A stretch of DNA of 39,629 nt, taken from positions 1-39,629 of the IMG/VR virus record IMGVR_UViG_3300014050_000052; one strand, given 5' to 3'. Of this stretch, positions 27,601 through 33,853 are shown piece by piece (the first letter of the stretch is position 1; every line of letters starts with the position of its first letter). The stretch comes from a virus. The notes beneath the pieces were generated by a model. It was not told the DNA's origin, searched no databases, and saw only the letters and a program-made list of their open reading frames with translations. Position numbers and translations under genes: made by a program.

Positions 27601-30600
27601 CTCTGAAGCTCCTGGGTTAAACTCTTTGGGAGAAGCTATTGATCAAGCCCGACCGATCGGTGCTCAACCCTTGTCCGCGGCAGCCCGAGCGGCCGAGATC
27701 TACCAGGACGGTGTGCCAACCTACGAACAAGCATCGCAAAAAGCAGACCTCTCGTACCTTGCTGATGAAGGGGCAATCGAGGCAGTTGAAGGCGTTCTCG
27801 ACGAGTTAACTCCCGAAAAGATTTCAATGTGGTTAACACAAGTTGGACCCGATGCTGACAAAACTCAAGATATCGATATTGGGGGTCAACCCTACAAGTT
27901 AAACCAGCGACAGATTGTTCTGCTCGCAAGTTACGCAATTCGTCGGTTTAAGGAGAGGGGGCAGATCAAAAGAGCATCAGATCTTCTTACTTATGTGGGC
28001 AATCTCGGTCGCAGCATGGGACAGACAATATCGATTGGGTACAAGCTCCTTAAAGAATTCTTGATGTACACGCCGGCTGGCATGGTTAACGAATACATTA
28101 CGCGTCTTGCCGAGACCCGCAGAGGTGTAAAAGATAGGGTAGCCACCCAGAACGAAGAAATTCGTAAAGAAGTCAGGGAACTTCAGAATGTTGCACTAGG
28201 ACTTACCCTTAAAGACAAGGGCGTACAAAGCCTTATCGAACAGATCAACAGGCTTTACTCTCAAGCGCTGCGGGAAAACAACGCGGACGACATCGTTACT
28301 ATCATCAAGAATCACTACGAGCAGTTCAGCGGTGAAGACCTGGTCAAAGTGCTGTCCCGGCTGTTACCCGACTACGAAAATGCTCCGCTTAGGTTTAAAG
28401 AGTTGGCGGACATGGTGAAAGCAAACATGCAAACCCAGCTAGGAAAAGCTTTAAGTCTTCGTGGCCGTACGCTCGGGAGAAAAATCGTGAACCGTGCAGG
28501 CATGACCATCCCCGAGCTTAAGTCTGAACGGATTGAGCAATTGCTTAGCGAAATGCACGAAGTGGTTAAGCCCCCAATCTCCAGGTCAGGCAACACCTTG
28601 GAGAATGCAATTGCAGGAGACGCAAGGAAGATTCTTGAGCTGGCGGCTTTGGGTGCAATCAACGAGGATGTGGTTCTTTCAAGCATCGACAGTCTTGGTA
28701 AGTTCCCATCTTTTGACGTGAACACGGCCGAAACCCTGCGTCGCATGATGGAAGAGGCGGCTGAATTACCGGAAGGCTTCCAGCGGGATAGAAAGTTCCA
28801 AGAAGCGCTCAGAGTTCTTCACGGAGCGACAAAGTCTGATGCCCTCCCTCAGATCTCCGCTTACTGGTACATGTCCATGCTTTCAGGTCCGGCAACTTTC
28901 TGGATGAACTTTGTCTCGACTGCCTTTAAGGCAATTGCGGACATCGCAACTTACTCGTTGGCTGCAGCTACAGCCAGAGGCAACCCTCTGTTGGCCGCAA
29001 AGTACATGGCCCTAGGGTACAAAACATTCTTAGCGTCCATGCACACCATTGCTTTTGCAGAAGCCAAAGGAATCCTTCTTCACGGAGACATCAACCTAAG
29101 AACAAACGGTAAGTACGTGGATGAAGCTAGTATCAATGCTCTCGAATCAATGGAGACAGACACCCTCATGAAAAAGGTTCTGTCCAAGGGTAAGTATATT
29201 TTCCGAATTATGGCGGCTTCGGACGCATTGTTTGGCCGTTCTGCACTGGAAGGTTTTGCGGCTATTCAAGCTCAGATCCAAGCCATCGAGAATGTTGAGA
29301 ATGGGCTTACCACCTTGTCGCCTGAAGAAGAGGCGGCTCGGCTCCTTAATCAAACAGACAATTTCGTTGCTTACGCTACAAATGTGGCCATTAACGATGA
29401 GGGTTTGAAACCGGGTACTGCGGAATTTATAAAGCGAGTATATGAACTTCGGGATCAAGCAATTCTCAAAGATCCTGAGCGGGCTAGTATCATGCGCCGT
29501 GCCGAAGATTTATCTTTGTACGCCACATACAACAACACGCCGTATGGGATACTTGGCAACATAGCCAAAGGTATTGGGACTTTCTCGCAACAGCACCCAA
29601 TTCTCGGACCGCTATTTGTTCCTTTCACCAAAATCGTTTCAAATGTGACCAACGAAAGTATCAACTACACTCCGATCGGAGCGTATCGAGCATTCCAAGC
29701 TTGGGGTAAGGCCGGCACAAAAAAGACAAGCGGACTAGCTAAGTCGGTCGAACAGTTGGAGCAAATCAAGCTGATCGAGCAAGGCAGCCTTTATGCTATC
29801 CAAGCGGTACTTGGTACGGCCGGCATGCTTGTGCTAGCTGGCCTATCCAACATGTTAAAAGATAAAGACGACGACGGACAGGATGACGGATTTAATATAA
29901 CAGGCGGTGGGCCTTCGGACCCTGCGGCCAGAAAGCAAGCTCGCGAAGCTGGTTACGTCCCGTACTCATTCTCCTTTGGAGGCAATAGCGTTAAAGTGAG
30001 CTACCTATCTACTCCGCTTGCAATTCCATTGGCGATTGTCGGAACGTGGTTTGATACCTCGAACTACCCGAGAGGTCGTGAAAAAGACTTAAGCGAGAAG
30101 CTTACGTCGGCCGCGCTTGCTACGGTTCAGGTGCCCTTCAATCAATCATTCCTTCAGGGGTTGTCCAACTTGTTTAAGATGCTGGACGGAACTTCTGAAG
30201 GTCAGGACGTGTCGGCCTTGCAGAACTTCTTTTCGGGAGCGGTCGGCAACGCAGTACCCAACATTATTAAACAAGCAGATCAAGTCTTTGAACCGATTCC
30301 GCAGCAACAAACAAGTTTTGTGGGTAAGTGGTTGTTTAATAAAGTACCGATATTAAAGAGCATGACTGGGCAGCCGCAACTCAATGTATTGGGTGAGGTG
30401 GTTAATGCTCCCGCAGGGCCGGAAAGGTTGCTGTTCTTACAGAGGTTTATCAATACTTCTGAAGCAGACCCTCTCTTCAAACTGTTGTCAGCCAAGAAAG
30501 CCTTTATCCCAGACGCTCGAAGAGGACAGACAGTTCAAAACTACCCCCTCAACGACGAGCAGTTCTATAGATTTAGAGAGCTGCGAGGAAAGATTATTGC

Positions 30601-30754
30601 CCAGGTTGTTCGTAGTCCTTCGTTCTTTGCAATGGCAAAGCGCATGAACACCGAACAGCTAGACGATTATTTGACCAAGCTGGGGCAAAGAGCAACCGCT
30701 ACCGCAAAGGCGCAACTGACCACTGAGTTAATCAAGCAAGGCGTAAAGCTGTAG
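18647..30754 (+). CDS. Giant polyvalent virion protein with LPD38-like domain and metallopeptidase
   Basis: The 4035-aa product takes 12.1 kb. By rough position: 1-330, helical with Gly/Ala-rich membrane-active stretches (SSVPGMALGAAGSIGARAAG); about 435-640, a Rossmann-like domain with NSDFVVVIGNPDTY; about 665-795, an A1S_2505-like domain (VLVFGTDVNGNHNGVYGKIA, GPNGRTYGLPVYEKGF, FLQYAKANPGKEYW). A long unassigned middle follows. HEVAH (His2788, Glu2789, His2792) with a later Glu2869 (VAEFFR) looks like a gluzincin peptidase. Helical regions run from about 2990 to 3400. The C-terminus has several membrane segments (about 3410-3475, 3720-3738, 3785-3801) and FNITGGGPSDPAARK plus YVPYSFSFGG, the hallmark of LPD38-type domains. 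Such polyvalent proteins are thought to enter the host with the DNA. No RNA-polymerase motifs were seen. ATG 18647 lacks a ribosome site. Confidence 0.85.
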   Translation: MQLQEILQNDKFKGMGPDEQEQVLNLYEQSVQDEAFAPGQLDMSRYVQAQEEVRAAKAALSLQPDPRSTFQRMKDEFVNGMASSMQAAKALRAVNGLDTPEEAAAELAQQDRELQAQPKARSMLKYQKAGGSGWVAPILNIFTNPEAAALIAAQGLGSSVPGMALGAAGSIGARAAGGGKEAVLLSTMAGVGAGSAFVEGGSKILEDLREQVGDLQNTEAVAAVLRDPAKVQELKNRALARGVTVGAFDAASVALPSEMLFKTAKGLKGLAARGIGDAALQGMLGAAGEVAGSAAIGEKSDPADAWAEFIGEMVPGMVELGLGGARTLIPQTEQAVEEKTKTNTLFPSQTSAPTIQAAKQKAQFEPPREASSALTKEAKKVANNQTPELRPTNSTEVNDLLDGRDIVTDAAPEEVDGSQNPLPVGQDTEKPKKKSAFTYLGSGFGPFAGVAESLADQHGVNRGGLKVRSKNPSLAESESDLLSSFDTTEDPDEADSHNINNSDFVVVIGNPDTYKNDIGQSRKRNIATDARQTFIAGRSANVLIPRVARFLKDNPNASKFTIIEPQNTARFTRGTDKEALIKDSQNIARELFQELGSVPNDPEARAEYLDYIIEGRSKASGTDFAVSASPEKIIENSINPLRYTTRAASVEALKSQFDPTVDIRANDRVLVFGTDVNGNHNGVYGKIAKELGAEVGKTGPNGRTYGLPVYEKGFKGPSAENNRQGANESFNPREARVQLERFLQYAKANPGKEYWLMFGAHQGAGRVSTFSETREREIFAGQKIPANVKLLSSTAANIFPFATAPKKRRGTTSRGTAAQLEEVRARAEKTGQQNGLEGTDLQAFVQKEMQKIPSGGKRSTRSASIPNMDRVLGEAQALDPNDPDKNLSLSARIRNQGENILEGIILSRRQARELLSAKRSEEIERRRKIVGTQKDVEGRKIYNPKDAPGGITKLTPFPFTAFAYSKKDNTYTVKVKNIRVIGDEVDGVESVGVDEASQIAQTNPQVIELNRSKGEQYLVELEPFYQPDAAYRKSFWGTYERETEVVAEAKQNGNIGTVDPDDLFTRSDVAKPIGAQGETWWEQPILPMPSTATTPATKKERGAKKAVEAKPVRGFVDLQVPPEPSVTDLDNKLTALFSELEQLQAKEAQEFGDLSKDGGRNAPKKKGAINTAERKKLSDRIREVTLQYGEMQNKIRAQRIAWLESGVSRISEAISKNPDMGIVIKNSPEWVKASVQELNAVLNSLVNPLDGSLRVYGVRTDYMNEMNGLGRQDSDWVGMAPTEEMTEAKKSQARSSYMNQIYLVDPRAINDPKKRFVPPPPLDIAKYAQEVILDNEERRMGRSATPALRPLTPEQITTLQEAIYAVNSVKPGAKITRDAQYLVKSALEIVKGYAEDQNILAKMYLAVREQNPWSLNFPGTYMQMLAKAIARDPRAGNLANLDIFLPGVGSLSVAPDNVQLFKDGEVVGEEAPAAAIFTPANAIEIQEFPGVLFKENMLYLMDKARNVMRALPFSFRNKFIANAKGTNVVTDTDVMLPATSINVYEGPEMEAQRKLTPEDLNDLSWAEASNLLGKFPGKDWRSKFAFDVAQKLGASMPRRKEKPELNKPSHGSPVVITDPETVKFVRAYPGFFTGVETSGSALIITEITTKFGIFTSEPHGVAGLPRDFTTLFYRLLHPFFQTQENEFNSDVEFGAKEETNFAQKAFYTQKSDDMGSAANIAGGNVSTVGDTVPSYTDKPSANKQLAMGEKSYGQGLEDEQIPELESQKGAGEVSRGMGGYEYSQTLEQAEGANAVKSARLHMLISPEKTAIIRAADPEGKYVRMLVLPKISYISRYGNPSDITSRDGFAIVTGITDPMTNEYLGDKAPLRGREESKIIAQDRRLESAAVVARDMDKLGQYIYLPENVTIQDMVLAHQNLLNQFVGAKEGFVVDFTKETQESDSVIRVLRNVVSFDKTADGVFVSGVYNHRTNEWLGQLPYGAKRMTVEEISALTREQAAVLGNKINTWLKEDRGADVDTLSLDDVSFSDDDIKNRTLLLQTIAQSYLDGFGKTRESIEKSLVEAMAANTRRDMNSLFLEDVDARLQRAIDEGAFDPEELALLPRIIQDAVNVFKSGMVYTPIDEQDLSKGWSYEVGVNRNAAGRSGRPLEHLLTRAKQSGLSETEVRSLVDNLSVTTPENSKDSEMLRRVFIDALIRSKRTPEVIETNNEELKAEEVRSKRDAEYNRRRLSALFGKIFKQYDSMTQEPFGGTYLDESRPTNTLYGFVSSLSVEGYAGVLGLARRVSLIADLMKLREKSFVSLEGRTEEVKEGRPVEDIFEASLTPEDMGSDYDAQIGLDNEGYFTELDKYETLPTKNKRRTKFEAFINKMAAYRNTLPFIPRAVHDIIMREGFGFTSGYRPSMYNGKSNAQLDILFPTIKSKSGSQVGDKGKGKGFLSGALLNKVFGSLPGIPSSFIQEPVLRQIAQDRYEGILKELERNNMQEFSDAQKVKDVLELYDQEAQAELDKDSEIRAAVKAAGADIPKGTDPRKELNRIVADVVRKGSLSKAMLAILENSPLESLNDAAMRITNLLHRIYRLNNVTREQMIEQLLDPVGKFDRTLAPEELISPENDRTRVKDLLFNVLLPAFESRAPFNSAAALSEMRKINDPYIKQADRSRMKKVQADVAGAAKYATESGFADAGVSFDSNLLNLEDPRQEKAMEYLRFIARRRGLKNVNFQANTTENYPVFTVRGSENANDPVNSTIFVNPELLADKLFQQKDIKFLDGDARNTYNDLTAALMDQLITHEVAHLSYFEQLRKEYRARFPNGGVSWVSYYNTRVREAADFLRSEDNGLMVKLPGKKAVSVEQALGELYPETKESDEVLVAEFFRVLLELDKSQGAKVFTESLELARSLQVQDRVSNLIQGQSRQQVRNLDTFARARRRSFLGWLRTVLDSIFNLFSTLKNSSDPRARSLYETYYKINTVYDRFYSDYVAPPSYNLPSSEAPGLNSLGEAIDQARPIGAQPLSAAARAAEIYQDGVPTYEQASQKADLSYLADEGAIEAVEGVLDELTPEKISMWLTQVGPDADKTQDIDIGGQPYKLNQRQIVLLASYAIRRFKERGQIKRASDLLTYVGNLGRSMGQTISIGYKLLKEFLMYTPAGMVNEYITRLAETRRGVKDRVATQNEEIRKEVRELQNVALGLTLKDKGVQSLIEQINRLYSQALRENNADDIVTIIKNHYEQFSGEDLVKVLSRLLPDYENAPLRFKELADMVKANMQTQLGKALSLRGRTLGRKIVNRAGMTIPELKSERIEQLLSEMHEVVKPPISRSGNTLENAIAGDARKILELAALGAINEDVVLSSIDSLGKFPSFDVNTAETLRRMMEEAAELPEGFQRDRKFQEALRVLHGATKSDALPQISAYWYMSMLSGPATFWMNFVSTAFKAIADIATYSLAAATARGNPLLAAKYMALGYKTFLASMHTIAFAEAKGILLHGDINLRTNGKYVDEASINALESMETDTLMKKVLSKGKYIFRIMAASDALFGRSALEGFAAIQAQIQAIENVENGLTTLSPEEEAARLLNQTDNFVAYATNVAINDEGLKPGTAEFIKRVYELRDQAILKDPERASIMRRAEDLSLYATYNNTPYGILGNIAKGIGTFSQQHPILGPLFVPFTKIVSNVTNESINYTPIGAYRAFQAWGKAGTKKTSGLAKSVEQLEQIKLIEQGSLYAIQAVLGTAGMLVLAGLSNMLKDKDDDGQDDGFNITGGGPSDPAARKQAREAGYVPYSFSFGGNSVKVSYLSTPLAIPLAIVGTWFDTSNYPRGREKDLSEKLTSAALATVQVPFNQSFLQGLSNLFKMLDGTSEGQDVSALQNFFSGAVGNAVPNIIKQADQVFEPIPQQQTSFVGKWLFNKVPILKSMTGQPQLNVLGEVVNAPAGPERLLFLQRFINTSEADPLFKLLSAKKAFIPDARRGQTVQNYPLNDEQFYRFRELRGKIIAQVVRSPSFFAMAKRMNTEQLDDYLTKLGQRATATAKAQLTTELIKQGVKL

Positions 30755-30756
30755 GA

Positions 30757-30789
30757 TTATTGACCGCAAATCGTAAGTAATTAGAATAT
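30757..30789 (+). promoter_or_regulatory. Putative promoter, bipartite motif copy 2
   Basis: TTATTGAC at 30757-30764, 10 bases, then AAGTAATT at 30775-30782: both halves identical to copy 1 (2419-2444). TTGACC (30760-30765) and TAGAAT (30782-30787) are 16 bp apart. ATG 30796 is 14 bases from the motif end, exactly as ATG 2458 is from copy 1. The gene has no ribosome site, so a nearly leaderless transcript is possible. Confidence 0.5.
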
Positions 30790-30795
30790 AAACAT

Positions 30796-31755
30796 ATGGC
30801 TACAAGACAAGAACAGATCGACTTTATCAAGGCAGCAGTTGTTCCTGCCGAACGCGTAGCCGCAAGATTAGGAGTACCGAGCAACGCAGTCATGGCGCAG
30901 TGGGCTATGGAATCTGGGTGGGGAACAAGCAAGCTCGCAAAGGTGGCAAATAATTTCGGGGGTATCAAGGAGTGGAAGGGTGGGCCGTCCGTGCGGATGC
31001 CGACCAAAGAGACCGTCAACGGCAAGGTGATCAACACTGAGGCTAACTTCAAAAAGTTTAATGACTTCAATCAGTACGCAGATGAGTACAGCAAGTTCTT
31101 ATCCACTGACAGGTACAAGAATGTTCGTGGGCAATCAGACCCTATGGGGTTTGCCAATGCCTTAGCTACTTCTGGCTACGCCACAACCAATCCCCGTGAA
31201 TATTCAAACTCTATCATGGGTGCGATGAAGAGCGTTGATCGCCTGCTTCCAGAGATTAAGTCTTCAATGCCCGCAGCTAATCAGGCCACTAGTCAGCCAG
31301 TAGATGCGCAACCTGGGTTCTCCTTTAAAAAAGGGTCGGCCCAAATGGATAAGCCTATGGACCCGAATACCTCGGTGGCTGCCGCAAGGATACCGAGCAG
31401 CCGAGATACGACCGGCGACGTGATTGATTGGTACAAGAGAAACACCCCGGACGGAAGTAATGAGGGCAAGTCTCCTTACGGGGAAGATATCATGTCTTCG
31501 ACTAGCCCGAGTCGAGGTGCTTTGATGGGGAAGGGTATGGGTGAAGGAGCAATGGCTGGGAGTTCGGCCACTCCAGGATTTGATATTATGGGTGGCCTAG
31601 CTGGATTGCTTGAGGGATTTGCGGGGGCAGGGGATTCAACTGGGTCGAACGCGACCAACATGATGCTTGCTGATTACGCCAGTAGCTTGAACAAACCGAC
31701 CTTTGATTTTAAACAGCCAACTAAATATAAGTTCCCAGGGTTCTTTAACGGGTAG
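30796..31755 (+). CDS. Glucosaminidase-family virion muramidase
   Basis: The 319-aa product has an N-terminal FlgJ-type glucosaminidase domain (about residues 8-150). The catalytic region is AVMAQWAMESGWGTSKLAKV with Glu39, then NNFGGIKEWKGG and FNDFNQYADEYSKFL, all hallmarks of this family. The last 165 residues are low complexity (Pro/Ser/Gly/Met-rich, GALMGKGMGEGAMAGSSA) and may anchor it in the particle. No signal peptide is seen. It follows the giant protein, so it is probably a virion enzyme that opens the peptidoglycan for DNA entry, separate from the lysis endolysin at 3170. Confidence 0.8.
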   Translation: MATRQEQIDFIKAAVVPAERVAARLGVPSNAVMAQWAMESGWGTSKLAKVANNFGGIKEWKGGPSVRMPTKETVNGKVINTEANFKKFNDFNQYADEYSKFLSTDRYKNVRGQSDPMGFANALATSGYATTNPREYSNSIMGAMKSVDRLLPEIKSSMPAANQATSQPVDAQPGFSFKKGSAQMDKPMDPNTSVAAARIPSSRDTTGDVIDWYKRNTPDGSNEGKSPYGEDIMSSTSPSRGALMGKGMGEGAMAGSSATPGFDIMGGLAGLLEGFAGAGDSTGSNATNMMLADYASSLNKPTFDFKQPTKYKFPGFFNG

Positions 31756-31757
31756 TC

Positions 31758-31919
31758 ATGGCCGGTAAGAAAAGAAAGCCAAGACAGATTGCCCGTGAGG
31801 AATCACCAGAAACAGACTGGCTTCTTTCCAAACGTCCAGGCAGTCGCATGCCCTGGACCTTCAAAGACAAAGATGACGACGGCGAAGATGATCAATGGGA
31901 AAAAGATCAAAAGCGATAA
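31758..31919 (+). CDS. 53-residue highly charged protein with acidic Asp-rich loop
   Basis: ATG 31758 follows the preceding stop by 2 bases and reads to TAA 31917-31919. The N-terminus is basic (MAGKKRKPRQIARE) and the C-terminus acidic, with DKDDDGEDDQWE, which has the spacing of a 12-residue calcium-binding loop (Asp at 1, 3, 5, Gly at 6, Glu at 12). A similar DKDDDGQDDGFN lies just before the LPD38 motif of the giant protein. Small, but its position between two virion genes and its composition make it credible. Function unknown. Confidence 0.6.
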   Translation: MAGKKRKPRQIAREESPETDWLLSKRPGSRMPWTFKDKDDDGEDDQWEKDQKR

Positions 31920-31944
31920 TATTGACTAATAATTGACAGTAGCT
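31919..31944 (+). promoter_or_regulatory. Possible bipartite motif copy 4 (weak)
   Basis: ATATTGAC, 10 bases, CAGTAGCT: 7 of 8 and 5 of 8 matches, with AGTA in register. A second TTGACA lies at 31933-31938. A strong AAGGAG ribosome site follows, 7-8 bases before ATG 31962. No good -10 hexamer at the expected spacing. Confidence 0.3.
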
Positions 31945-31961
31945 AAAAAGGAGTAATACAT

Positions 31962-33269
31962 ATGGCCCCGAAGATTAAAACCAAGCCCGCTGTTCAAGTG
32001 GATAAAGTAGCTAAGATAAGAGAATGGCTGAAGACACAGACACCGGAGAAGCAGGCTCGTTTAGGGGATTTGCTTAACAAGGGTGCAATCAAAGAAGTTG
32101 AAGCTCAGCTTCCTGCTGGGTGGGCAAACAAGAACCCAACTCAAAGTGTTTCAAAAGCCGAAGGCTCTGCTGAAACTACAGCCCCTAAAGCCAAGGGTGC
32201 TAAGTTACAGTCCGTAGCCTCCAACCCTGCAGCCAAAGCTACAAAGGACGCGGTTGCGGCTGAAGTTAAAGCAGCAGATAAAAAGCCGGTTTCCAAAAAA
32301 ACGGGCTCCTTCGGGAAGGGCGCACAAGCCTTCGGTAAGGGTTTAATGAGTAAGGCTGGAGCGCGAGGTCTAGGTATCGCAGGATCAGGTTTAATCTTAG
32401 GAGCCAATGCCATTGGCCGTGCAGGTGAGATCAGTAAGGACTTGGATGAAGGTAAAAGTCTTGGCGAAGCAATCAATAAACCAGAATCAAACTGGAAGCT
32501 TTATGATCAGGCCGAGGATTTGGCAGCTGCGGCAGCCGGAGCTGAGGCTGGTACTTATTTAGGCGGGGCTATTGGAGCCTTAGGGGGACCAGCCGCGCCT
32601 TTTACCGTTCCGCTCGGCATGGTTGTGGGAGGTGTCGGTGGGGGTTTTGCGGGTAAACCTGTAAAAGACTTCGCTAAGAAAGTTGGTAAAGCTGCCCTGT
32701 TTGGCCCCCAAGAACCCAAGCAAGCTAACTCAAAAACTTTAAACGCGCCCGTAGGAAACGCGCCCTCTATTGGGATTGAAGAAGCCAGCAACTGGCTTAA
32801 GCAAAAAGGTATGGACCCTTCCGCGGATAACTTCCAAAAAGCTTTTGAAGAGCTGAGCAAGAAACAACAGGAGCAGATCAATAAGACTCCTGAGCCCAAG
32901 CCATCAGCCGATACTTACAAACCTTCCGCTAAGGAATCTGTAGCGATGGCAGAGCAGGCAGTGAAAGCTCCTATCGGGATGCAAGACAAAGCCCCGGAGC
33001 CAGACATCATGTCCTTCCTGAACAACCCCGACACACAAGGAATGATTGCTGAGCTGGCTGCCAAGCAAGCCAATCGAGTTCAGTCTGCCGGTAATATCCC
33101 CGACTTTAAACCACGTAAAAAAAATGAAGATGATGAGGACGGCATGAGCCCCTCATCCACCACAACGGCGAACGTCCGACCCCCTCCACGTTTCTTTGTG
33201 AACACGGGAAGATTTGGCACCATGGCAGGTGGGGGATCAAGACGCTCGCCGTCTGGCAGGCTTCTCTAG
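31962..33269 (+). CDS. Virion-type protein with glycine-zipper segment, unknown function
   Basis: The 435-aa product starts at ATG 31962 after AAGGAG. It has an N-terminal Lys-rich helix (KIREWLKTQTPEKQARLGDL), an Ala/Lys-rich linker, then a Gly/Ala-rich hydrophobic stretch (about residues 120-235, including GTYLGGAIGALGGPAAPFTV and MVVGGVGGGFAG). This resembles the membrane-active parts of the 391-aa and giant proteins. A helical part follows (ASNWLKQKGMDPSADNFQKA), and a disordered Pro/Arg/Gly-rich C-terminus. It is the last gene of the rightward block, and may be another ejected or internal protein. Its TAG stop shares bases with the stop of the opposing gene. Confidence 0.65.
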   Translation: MAPKIKTKPAVQVDKVAKIREWLKTQTPEKQARLGDLLNKGAIKEVEAQLPAGWANKNPTQSVSKAEGSAETTAPKAKGAKLQSVASNPAAKATKDAVAAEVKAADKKPVSKKTGSFGKGAQAFGKGLMSKAGARGLGIAGSGLILGANAIGRAGEISKDLDEGKSLGEAINKPESNWKLYDQAEDLAAAAAGAEAGTYLGGAIGALGGPAAPFTVPLGMVVGGVGGGFAGKPVKDFAKKVGKAALFGPQEPKQANSKTLNAPVGNAPSIGIEEASNWLKQKGMDPSADNFQKAFEELSKKQQEQINKTPEPKPSADTYKPSAKESVAMAEQAVKAPIGMQDKAPEPDIMSFLNNPDTQGMIAELAAKQANRVQSAGNIPDFKPRKKNEDDEDGMSPSSTTTANVRPPPRFFVNTGRFGTMAGGGSRRSPSGRLL

Positions 33270-33853
33270 AACACTTTACAAGGTGGTTCAGGAGGATCGT
33301 CAGCCCTGACCATTGGGCTTGGACCCTTGAAGGCATCGTACAGTTCCTTTAACTGCTCGCCTTTACCTTTGAATCTGGATGGAAGATCAATCATACACTT
33401 CTTCTCAAACAGCTTTTTGTTGATGTCTTTGTTTAGATCGGCGTCGTAGTTAGTCATACGTTGGTAGTATGCGTTAACTTCTTCCGGTCCGAGGATCTCC
33501 TGGATCCTCTCGTCTTGGAATGCGGCAAGCAACGATGACTCATGTGACCGCATATGCTCAAACATAGCTGTGCAATAAACACAGATACCCTTGGGCTTAT
33601 CGGAACAGTTCTCGTGGCCAAACTCACACTCGTATGGCATGACATAGTTACAATGCTTTTGGTAATAAGCACTGCACTCATCCCAGGTCATCCAATAGGT
33701 CTTGCTTTTCTTGCCAAGATTTTGGACGTCCACACCTTGGATCTTTATCTGCTTGTATGCGAAGTCAGCAAGATCCTTACCTAGTTTAATGTCTCCTTCT
33801 TGGTAATGTTTATAGTCTTTATCTGCCCTCCATAATAATCTGGGGTTACTCAT
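33266..33853 (-). CDS. Cys/His-rich protein of unknown function
   Basis: The 195-aa product is the last of the leftward operon; its start overlaps the preceding stop by 4 bases (ATGA). It contains a cluster of possible metal ligands: Cys60, Cys68, Cys76, His80, Cys83, Cys91, Cys94 (CVYC), His100 and His104. This suggests a zinc-binding or structural finger region in the middle, but I know no family with this exact spacing. N- and C-terminal parts are charged and helical. Company with HhH proteins and GP88 suggests a DNA- or metabolism-related early function. Confidence 0.6.
   Translation of the reverse strand: MSNPRLLWRADKDYKHYQEGDIKLGKDLADFAYKQIKIQGVDVQNLGKKSKTYWMTWDECSAYYQKHCNYVMPYECEFGHENCSDKPKGICVYCTAMFEHMRSHESSLLAAFQDERIQEILGPEEVNAYYQRMTNYDADLNKDINKKLFEKKCMIDLPSRFKGKGEQLKELYDAFKGPSPMVRADDPPEPPCKVF

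Noticed and set aside
18647-30754. Giant protein as an N4-type virion RNA polymerase.
   Set aside because: No single-subunit RNA polymerase motifs were found on reading (no DxxGR-type or HDSxG-type segment), while LPD38-type C-terminal motifs are present.
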